From Oxalobacteraceae bacterium OTU3CAMAD1 (GTDB taxonomy: Bacteria > Pseudomonadota > Gammaproteobacteria > Burkholderiales > Burkholderiaceae_D): a stretch of DNA of 64,000 nucleotides. The DNA is taken from NCBI GenBank assembly GCA_024123915.1, contig CP099650.1, positions 5,146,001 through 5,210,000 of the forward strand. Reading direction: 5' to 3'. Below the pieces are notes generated by a model, which was not told the origin of the DNA, did no database searches, and worked only from the letters and a program-made list of their open reading frames with translations. The stretch's first letter is position 1, and each line of letters begins with the position of its first letter. The position numbers and the translations under genes are program-made. Positions 59,999 through 64,000 of the stretch are shown piece after piece.

Positions 59999-61118
59999 GA
60001 CAGCCCTCCGCGTCGGGTTCGGCCCGCCGTCGCGACGCCAGCAAACCGGTGTAGCGCTCCATCAGTTGCGGCATGATGCGGTTCCAGTCGAAATGCGCGC
60101 ACGCCTTGTGGCGGGCGTTGGCGCTCAGCCGCGCCATGTCCGAGCCGAACAGCGCCGCGATGCCGTCGCTCAAACTGTTCGCGCAGTCGGGCCGCACCAC
60201 CAGGCCCGTGCCGGGATCGATCAGCTCGGCCACGCCGCCGCCCGTGCCCAGCACCGGCAGGCCGCAGGCCATCGCCTCCAGCGCGATCAGGCCGAAGGTT
60301 TCGCCGTCGGCGGGATGGGTCAGCAGATCGCAGCTGGCCAACAGCCGCGCCAGCCGGCCGGGGTCGCGCTCGAACGGCAATATGGTGCTGTTGGGTGAAG
60401 CCGGCAACGCGCTGCCGCCGCCGATCAGCAGCAAGTGATACGGACGGCCGAGGCGCCGCACCGCCTCGATCAACACGCCCAGTTTTTTCTGCGGCGTGAA
60501 GCGGCCCGCGTAGACCAGCAGCCTGGTCCCGGCGGGCAGGCCGAGACGCTCGCGCAATCCCGCGTCGCGCCGCGCCGGACTGAATATGCCGGTGTCCACG
60601 CCAAGCGGCTGGTGCACGGCGTCCGCCACGCCCAGTTGCTCCAGCCGGTGCACCATCAGCCTGCTCGGCGCGAGCACCAGATCGAACTGGTTATAGAGAT
60701 GCCGTAGATATCTGCCGGCGATGGCGGCCGCGCCGGGGCCAAAGCGGTCACCCACCAGCGCATGCAAATCGGAATGATAAAAGCCGATCAGCGGCACGTG
60801 CAGCCGGCGCCGCACATGCAGCGCGGCCAGCGCGCACGGCCCGGCGTCGCCGACCTCCAGCAGATCGGGCCGGCAGCGCTGGACGATACGCGCAGGCACC
60901 CGCAATGAGCGCGGCAGACGATAGCCATTGATGCCAGGAATCCCGATGCCGGGCAAGGCGATCACCGACGGCGACAGGCTGCAAGCCTTCACGCTTGAGC
61001 TCAGTATCGTATGGCGCACATGGGTGTTACGCGCAAGCCAGCTGGACTTGGCGTTGAGATAATTGCTGATGCCGCCACCCTCGGCGGCATAGTACATGGT
61101 GATGTCTAGAACATGCAT
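59988..61118 (-). CDS. GT4-family glycosyltransferase paired with a deacetylase
   Basis: A 376-residue GT-B glycosyltransferase. The N-terminal domain begins MHVLDITMYYAAEGGGISNY, with the glycine-rich acceptor loop. The C-terminal domain has VYAGRFTPQKKLGVLIEAVR, LTHPADGETFGLIALEAMAC with the E-x7-E pair, and GLPVLGTGGGVAELID. These are full GT4 features. The ATG at 61118 gives the canonical start; 61154 adds 12 residues. It is coupled to the downstream deacetylase gene, and a perfect FNR-type box lies about 61 bases upstream of the ATG. Confidence 0.88.
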   Translation of the reverse strand: MHVLDITMYYAAEGGGISNYLNAKSSWLARNTHVRHTILSSSVKACSLSPSVIALPGIGIPGINGYRLPRSLRVPARIVQRCRPDLLEVGDAGPCALAALHVRRRLHVPLIGFYHSDLHALVGDRFGPGAAAIAGRYLRHLYNQFDLVLAPSRLMVHRLEQLGVADAVHQPLGVDTGIFSPARRDAGLRERLGLPAGTRLLVYAGRFTPQKKLGVLIEAVRRLGRPYHLLLIGGGSALPASPNSTILPFERDPGRLARLLASCDLLTHPADGETFGLIALEAMACGLPVLGTGGGVAELIDPGTGLVVRPDCANSLSDGIAALFGSDMARLSANARHKACAHFDWNRIMPQLMERYTGLLASRRRAEPDAEGCLAD

Positions 61119-61172
61119 AAGGGGGCTTCGGGTAGGAAGACCCCACGTTAGCATTCGCTATCCGCTCAATGT

Positions 61173-61186
61173 TTGATCTAGATCAA
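61173..61186 (-). promoter_or_regulatory. Perfect FNR/CRP-family box upstream of the GT4-deacetylase operon
   Basis: TTGATCTAGATCAA is an exact TTGAT-N4-ATCAA palindrome. Its centre lies 41.5 bases before 61138. On the coding strand TGCTAACGT provides an extended -10 (TG-N-TAACGT at 61152-61145), giving class II activator geometry. Confidence 0.7.
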
Positions 61187-61238
61187 TCGGACAATGCCGG
61201 CGCCCTACTCCGCTGGTCCGTATCCGCAGGATGGCGGT

Positions 61239-61610
61239 TTATTTCAAGGGCTTGGAACGCGAAGGTGCCATTTTTGCGTCGAACTCCTTCATTTCACGCA
61301 GCGTCAACTTGCCGTCACCGTTCAGGTCGACGCCGGGAGGCGGGGCGGTAGCGAGCATTTTGGCTCTGGTAACGCACCCCTTGGCATCGACCAATACTTT
61401 ATACGCGGACACCGGCGCGCCGGCCGCCATCCATTCCGTCTTGCTCATGCAACCGTCATGATCGGCGTCCACCTCGTTGACGAACGGACGCACGTCCAAG
61501 CGGGCACCGCCTTGGGGCGGTGGCGGAGGTTGATCTTCCACGATGACAGGCGCAAGAGGAAGCAGGAAATTTGCTATCGACAGGCAGACAAGGTGGCGCT
61601 TGAGAATCAT
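61239..61610 (-). CDS. Exported EF-hand calcium-binding protein
   Basis: A 123-residue protein with an N-terminal hydrophobic signal (VCLSIANFLLPLAPVI). Two EF-hand loops are complete: DADHDGCMSKTE near residues 49-60 and DLNGDGKLTLRE near 98-109, both with the acidic positions at 1, 3, 5 and 12. A Pro-rich segment (PPPPPQGG) precedes them. It should bind calcium in the periplasm. The start at 61610 is one of two close ATGs (the other at 61616). No partner is apparent, though the SnoaL-like gene follows on the same strand upstream. Confidence 0.78.
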   Translation of the reverse strand: MILKRHLVCLSIANFLLPLAPVIVEDQPPPPPQGGARLDVRPFVNEVDADHDGCMSKTEWMAAGAPVSAYKVLVDAKGCVTRAKMLATAPPPGVDLNGDGKLTLREMKEFDAKMAPSRSKPLK

Positions 61611-61679
61611 GGGCATCCCGCAGTGAATGATGACAAAGGTCGCCACCGGCAAAGGATGGCGACGCTTTCAGCTATCCGA

Positions 61680-62504
61680 CTATTTGCTGCAATCGGCGTA
61701 TTGGAACGTCTTGGCCAGGGTGCTGTACGGCTCTGGCAGACGCGGTGTGAGCGTAGGGACACGCGTGACGCTGTAGTCCTCGTAAGTCGGCTTTGCAATA
61801 TCCGGACCGGGAATGACAATGCCGGCCGAACTCGGCCCCATTTGAACCCCTTCGGCCCCCATCGACGCCGAATCTCCCGGCAACGTCAGCGGCTTGCCCA
61901 TAGGACTCATGAAGTCGGTGTTGACCTGCACATTCAGCAACACCCACTTGCCGTCCTCCTTGATGAAGTCGACGCCATAACGTTCCCATATCCAGGTGCC
62001 GGTGGGACGCAAGCCGTCAGCCGGCGACAGGATCACGCCCGGCGTATACCACACCCCCTTGGCGCTCTCGCCGTCATCGGCCACTTCGATGATCGGCGTC
62101 GTCAATGTATGTAAAATTGTATTGCCGATGTTGCGGTTCTCGGGAATGTTCTTGATCTTCGGATTCGCACTGCTCAGGCGGGCAAGTTCGGCCGCCTGCA
62201 TCTGGCGATTGACATCATCGTAATAGACCTTCAGGGATTTCATCCCCATCCAGCAACCCTGGTTTTGCGCCCAGCGAATATCGCGTTTCTTGGACCACAA
62301 CTCCAGTTCGAGTTCATTGCGGCCAATGGAGTGGAAGTACATGCGCCGGCTCATCAGGTTTTGCACCTCAAGGGCGATCAAGGCCTTGCGCGCCGCCAGC
62401 ACGTCGGGACTGACTTTCACTGCGGCTGCGGCCGGGAACGCGATCAAGCCGGCGGCCGCCAGGCTTGCCACCAGGCCAAGGCGAACGGTAAAAAGTGTTT
62501 TCAT
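61680..62504 (-). CDS. Exported SnoaL/NTF2-like protein, copy 1
   Basis: A 274-residue exported protein with signal peptide (LGLVASLAAAGLIAFPAAAA). The body fits the SnoaL-like (NTF2-fold) group: EVQNLMSRRMYFHSIGRNEL, NTILHTLTTPIIEVADDGES, WERYGVDFIKEDGKWVLLNV. An AGGAG precedes the ATG at 62504; a start at 62621 would add 39 residues before the signal. It is a diverged paralogue of the next gene upstream. Members of this fold are enzymes (isomerases, dehydratases) or binding proteins; no catalytic residues can be assigned here. Confidence 0.8.
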   Translation of the reverse strand: MKTLFTVRLGLVASLAAAGLIAFPAAAAVKVSPDVLAARKALIALEVQNLMSRRMYFHSIGRNELELELWSKKRDIRWAQNQGCWMGMKSLKVYYDDVNRQMQAAELARLSSANPKIKNIPENRNIGNTILHTLTTPIIEVADDGESAKGVWYTPGVILSPADGLRPTGTWIWERYGVDFIKEDGKWVLLNVQVNTDFMSPMGKPLTLPGDSASMGAEGVQMGPSSAGIVIPGPDIAKPTYEDYSVTRVPTLTPRLPEPYSTLAKTFQYADCSK

Positions 62505-62681
62505 TCTGTTGTCTCCTGAAACTTCGGTTGTTGATAAGGGGGGACTTGGCTGCTTTACGTCGAGCACCAGATTAGGGGAAAAGCACCGGCTGGGGAAATC
62601 GCCTTTCCTGATGACATGCATCTACCCGGACGATGGAAGGCATGCGGCCCCAGCAGTGCGCGCCAGGGTGCGACGCGCCGC

Positions 62682-63503
62682 CTACTTCTGCTTCGTCGGC
62701 GCGCCATAGCTGAAGGTTTTGCTGAACGTGGAGTACGGAACCGGAAATTGAGGAAACTCCCCACGAACATTGGCGACGTCGTAGGTCTTGTAGACCTGCA
62801 TCGGCACATCCGGCTTCGGCGCGTCCGGGTCCTCCCAGGGCGGGACCTCGCCCGGTTGCAAGGCGACCGCCGGCATGGAATTGGGCTTGGTCCAATCGCT
62901 GTTGGGCTGAACGGTAAAATCGGTGAAGACGTTGAAATGCCAGATCCGCCACTGCCCGTTTTCCTTGAGAAAATCGACGGCGTAGCGCTCCCACATCCAG
63001 GCGGCGCTGGGATTGCCCATCGGCGTCTGGGTCACCTGGCCCGGCGAATAAAACAAGCCCTTCGCGGTCTTGCCATCGTCGGCCACGACGATCAGCGGGG
63101 TGGTGAGGGTATGCATCATCAGCGAGCCCGCCAGCAGATTCTCGGGAGAATTCTTGATGCCGGGATACTTTTTACTCAGTGCCGCCAAATCTTTCCCGGC
63201 TTGGACATGGAACCAATCGACATAGAACTTCTTGATCGATGGAAGGCCGACCCAATAGCCGATGTTGGTGCCAAAGCTGACGTCGGGTTGGTGGCGCACA
63301 AACAACTCGTCGAGCTCGCGTTGATGCTGGCCGGCCGAGTAATACCAGGCGTGACGACTCATGAGCGTCTGGATTTCCTGGATGTCGGCCAGGCGTTGCA
63401 CCATCTCGGCCGACGCGGCCGGAGCGGCGTGCGCAGCGGGCGTGTACGGCGCCGCCGATACAAAACAGACGAGCAGGCCCGCCAGCATGGAGATTTTTTT
63501 CAT
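62682..63503 (-). CDS. Exported SnoaL/NTF2-like protein, copy 2
   Basis: A 273-residue exported protein with signal peptide (MKKISMLAGLLVCFVSAAPY to AHA). It matches copy 1 along its length: EIQTLMSRHAWYYSAGQHQR, MMHTLTTPLIVVADDGKTAK, WERYAVDFLKENGQWRIWHF. The shared ending (PVPYSTFSKTFSYGAP against PEPYSTLAKTFQYADC) shows that the duplication covers the whole gene. It lies directly downstream of a TonB-dependent receptor gene on the same strand, so the substrate may enter by that receptor. Confidence 0.82.
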   Translation of the reverse strand: MKKISMLAGLLVCFVSAAPYTPAAHAAPAASAEMVQRLADIQEIQTLMSRHAWYYSAGQHQRELDELFVRHQPDVSFGTNIGYWVGLPSIKKFYVDWFHVQAGKDLAALSKKYPGIKNSPENLLAGSLMMHTLTTPLIVVADDGKTAKGLFYSPGQVTQTPMGNPSAAWMWERYAVDFLKENGQWRIWHFNVFTDFTVQPNSDWTKPNSMPAVALQPGEVPPWEDPDAPKPDVPMQVYKTYDVANVRGEFPQFPVPYSTFSKTFSYGAPTKQK

Positions 63504-63572
63504 GGAATGTCTTTCTGATGAAAAGACCAGTCGCGATCGCGCACCGGCCGTTTTTACGGTTGCGAAGGATGC

Positions 63573-64000
63573 CTAGAATTTATAGGAAAGGTCGATGCCA
63601 AAAGTGCGTGGATCGGTGATCTGTACGCGGCCGAAAGGCAGCGCGTTCGCCACCTGGGCCTTGTTCTCGAGGTTCCTGGCCCATGCCGACACGGTCCACT
63701 CTTCCTTGGGCGACAGATAGCTCAGATGAAGGTCCGAGCGGTGGTAGCCGCGCTGGTACACATGCTGATCACCCCCGGGCATGCCCCGGGACAAAACCAC
63801 GCGGTAACCTTCGGACAATTTTGTGCTTGCGCCGGCAGTCAACACGGCGCCGTCGGCCATGACGAATTCATGCTTGTAGCCGATGGTCGCCGCCGACCGA
63901 GGCGTGTTGGTCACTGCCGTACCGCTGAGGTATGCCAGTGCCGGCTGCGAGAAATGGCCGTAGCGCGCATGGGTGTAGGACAGGCCGATTCTGAACTCGT
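63573..64000 (-). CDS. TonB-dependent receptor, C-terminal part (5'-truncated by window edge)
   Basis: The last 141 residues of an outer-membrane TonB-dependent receptor barrel. Reading continues in frame to the window edge, so an apparent GTG start at 63914 is only internal. Strand-rich segments include FRIGLSYTHARYGHF, TIGYKHEFVMADGAVLTAGA, RSDLHLSYLSPKEEWTVSAW and the end RTFGIDLSYKF, with the C-terminal Phe of outer-membrane barrels. The ligand cannot be read from this part. It precedes the two SnoaL-like genes. Confidence 0.87.
   Translation of the reverse strand, partial: EFRIGLSYTHARYGHFSQPALAYLSGTAVTNTPRSAATIGYKHEFVMADGAVLTAGASTKLSEGYRVVLSRGMPGGDQHVYQRGYHRSDLHLSYLSPKEEWTVSAWARNLENKAQVANALPFGRVQITDPRTFGIDLSYKF

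Noticed and set aside
63573-63914. A separate small gene of 113 residues
   Set aside because: The frame stays open upstream to the window edge and encodes more barrel strands, so this is the end of a TonB-dependent receptor.

Overview
The window reads as a chromosomal segment of a very GC-rich Gram-negative betaproteobacterium, most likely in the Oxalobacteraceae (Massilia / Duganella / Rugamonas type). The evidence is the codon use, the large number of c-di-GMP and two-component proteins, a TonB-dependent receptor, a Gram-negative porin, a Wza-type outer-membrane exporter, and dispersed GGCGGATTA...TAATCCGCC palindromes. I saw no rRNA, tRNA, CRISPR array, phage module or intact insertion sequence. 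The window is almost fully coding.

Layout. 1-10.6 kb: housekeeping and small accessory genes (partial type II NADH dehydrogenase, a secreted His/Asp/Arg-rich protein, a membrane-anchored helical protein, an Lrp-type regulator divergent from dadA, an HDOD protein, a ZntB-type transporter, a hexapeptide acetyltransferase, an MFS pump coupled to an Fe-S-type regulator). 11.0-32.3 kb: an exopolysaccharide (EPS) locus. A 13-gene plus-strand operon makes nucleotide sugars (WbpM/PglF-type dehydratase, WbpB-WbpD-WbpE set, second DegT aminotransferase), and carries Wzx, Wzy, two GT4 enzymes, two tandem paralogues of unknown function, a NodB-like deacetylase and a fused phosphoglycosyl transferase/acyltransferase. 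A facing minus-strand block encodes Wza, a Wzc-like co-polymerase with a degenerate kinase motif, and a double beta-helix lipoprotein. 32.4-35.6 kb: a GGDEF-EAL protein coupled to a PstS-like protein. 35.8-42.3 kb: a hybrid kinase, Fur, a lone receiver and a FixL/FixJ-like pair. 42.4-50.8 kb: a GH127 hydrolase, then dctD, dctB, a porin and dctA. 50.9-57.8 kb: a propeller-GGDEF protein, a Ktr/Trk potassium system and an exported catalase. 57.9-64 kb: a PL9-like lyase, a DUF2334 deacetylase/GT4 pair, an EF-hand protein, two SnoaL-like paralogues and the end of a TonB-dependent receptor.

How it fits together. The most interesting pattern is regulatory. Four transcription units that look EPS-related (the wbpM operon, wza-wzc, the beta-helix lipoprotein, and the distant GT4/deacetylase pair) each have an FNR/CRP-family box (TTGAT-N4-ATCAA, perfect in two cases, one mismatch in two). 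Three of these sit where a class II activator site would sit relative to a plausible -10. With the GGDEF-EAL gene next to wza, this suggests an oxygen- or c-di-GMP-responsive EPS regulon. A second clear circuit is dctA, which has a textbook sigma-54 promoter and lies near dctBD, whose DctD carries the GAFTGA motif. Fur has a Fur box at its own start site. The HDOD gene and the MFS gene appear to be read from leaderless mRNAs.
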